DNA of 5,799 bases from Bacillota bacterium (lineage in GTDB: Bacteria; Bacillota; Dethiobacteria; DTU022; UBA8154), in the NCBI GenBank assembly GCA_003444595.1, contig DLUO01000040.1, positions 3,935-9,733 on the forward strand, given 5' to 3'. A model generated the notes under the pieces. It did not search any database. It was not told the origin of the DNA and saw only the letters and a program-made list of their open reading frames with translations. Position numbers and translations under genes: made by a program. Position 1 is the first letter of the stretch; each line of letters starts with the position of its first letter. Shown one piece after another: positions 5,365 through 5,799 of this stretch.

Positions 5365-5724
5365 TTATATTCGATCAAGATTTTCAACCGTTCTTTCATC
5401 TTTAATGTTTCCGGTATTTAATGTTGATTTTGGTTCTATCAACATTACACAAACCTCTTCTTCTGCAACCGGCAAATGTTCAACTCCTTTGGGAATAATC
5501 AAAAATTCACCTTCTTCAATTTTTATATCCCTATCTTTAAACCGAATAATTAACTTTCCTTTAATGACAAAAAACATTTCATCTTCTTTTTCGTGATGGT
5601 GCCAAACAAATTCACCTTTTAATTTTACAACCTTTACATATGATTCATTTAATTCTCCTACGATTTTAGGGCTCCAGTGGTCATTGATTAAACTAAACTT
5701 TTGTGTAAGATTTACTTTATCCAT
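5365..5724 (-). CDS. Small single-domain cupin protein
   Basis: A 119-residue cytoplasmic protein made of one cupin beta-barrel, a fold that often binds a metal; the substrate is unknown. Cupin motif 1 is GEFVWHHHEKEDEMFFVIKG (37-56), with H42, H44 and E49 as likely ligands. Motif 2 is GEFLIIPKGVEHLPVA (72-87), with H83. The beginning MDKVNLTQKFSLINDHWSPK and the KIVGELNESYVKVVKLKGEF stretch are typical of a common uncharacterised cupin family, often annotated only as 'cupin domain-containing protein'. I chose ATG 5722-5724 because a clean AAAGGAG (5734-5740) lies nine bases upstream; the in-frame ATG at 5746-5748 precedes that site and would lack one. A TATAAT box is seen at 5764-5769. The gene is lower in GC than cysK or metY. 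Confidence 0.88.
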   Translation of the reverse strand: MDKVNLTQKFSLINDHWSPKIVGELNESYVKVVKLKGEFVWHHHEKEDEMFFVIKGKLIIRFKDRDIKIEEGEFLIIPKGVEHLPVAEEEVCVMLIEPKSTLNTGNIKDERTVENLDRI

Positions 5725-5763
5725 TTTTTCAATCTCCTTTATTTGCATTCTTTTTTAACAATC

Positions 5764-5769
5764 ATTATA
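5764..5769 (-). promoter_or_regulatory. -10 box of the cupin gene, -35 lost at the contig end
   Basis: The minus strand has a perfect TATAAT 40 bases upstream of the cupin start. A -35 with a 17-base spacer would lie near 5787-5792, which is adapter sequence, so the promoter cannot be completed from this contig. Confidence 0.55.
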
Positions 5770-5780
5770 CCTCTCCGACC

Positions 5781-5799
5781 CTGTCTCTTATACACATCT
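5781..5799. other. Residual Tn5 mosaic-end (Nextera) adapter, not genomic
   Basis: The final 19 bases, CTGTCTCTTATACACATCT, are an exact match to the reverse complement of the 19-base Tn5 hyperactive mosaic end used in transposase-based library kits. It sits exactly at the end of the sequence and directly abuts ordinary intergenic DNA, as expected for untrimmed read-through at a contig end. No transposase or insertion-sequence gene adjoins it. Confidence 0.96.

Noticed and set aside
5781..5799. A true insertion-sequence or Tn5 end
   Set aside because: It is the engineered 19-base mosaic end at the very end of the sequence with no inner element sequence, so a library adapter is the simpler explanation.
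1..5799. CRISPR arrays, tRNA or rRNA genes, phage or toxin-antitoxin genes
   Set aside because: I found no regularly spaced repeats, no tRNA-like cloverleaf or rRNA sequence, and no coding pattern of those families.

Overview
The window looks like the end of a draft contig from an anaerobic, moderately low-GC Firmicute of the clostridial / Peptococcaceae type. This is inferred from strong purine-rich Shine-Dalgarno sites, an IscR-like Rrf2 regulator starting MKLSTKGRYG, an FdhD/MOSC pair that implies a molybdenum or tungsten formate dehydrogenase, and sulfide-based amino acid synthesis by CysK and MetY. I cannot name a species. The last 19 bases are not genomic: they match the Tn5 mosaic end used in Nextera libraries, so real sequence stops at about 5780.

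Nearly everything is read on the minus strand, so transcription runs from high to low coordinates. From the right edge: a small cupin gene (5365-5724) whose promoter is cut by the contig end; a convergent plus-strand gene for a two-helix LapA/DUF1049-type membrane protein (5078-5281); and an intergenic region of about 360 bp with a large hairpin and two divergent promoters. Then come cysK (3786-4715) and metY (2421-3716) behind one good sigma-A-type promoter. A second near-consensus promoter (2353-2381) drives a MOSC-domain gene (1821-2270), fdhD (1022-1813) and an Rrf2 regulator gene (518-976). Next is a frameshifted remnant of a cysteine desulfurase (291-468), and last the 5' end of metA (1-185), cut by the left edge.

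The theme is sulfur. CysK turns O-acetylserine plus sulfide into cysteine. MetA (acylated homoserine) and MetY (acylated homoserine plus sulfide) make homocysteine for methionine. FdhD carries cysteine-derived sulfur to the molybdenum cofactor of formate dehydrogenase, and MOSC proteins belong to the same cofactor and sulfur-transfer world. The Rrf2 protein keeps three cysteines where IscR binds an Fe-S cluster, so it may sense Fe-S or cysteine-sulfur status. Rrf2 genes are commonly followed by a cysteine desulfurase gene, and here that gene survives only as a broken 5' fragment.

I see no new multi-gene system. The most notable points are the decayed desulfurase behind rrf2, the Fe-S-type Rrf2 regulator inside a cysteine/methionine/FdhD cluster, short CC-TAT-GG dyads near both main promoters, unexplained hairpins, and the adapter at the contig end.
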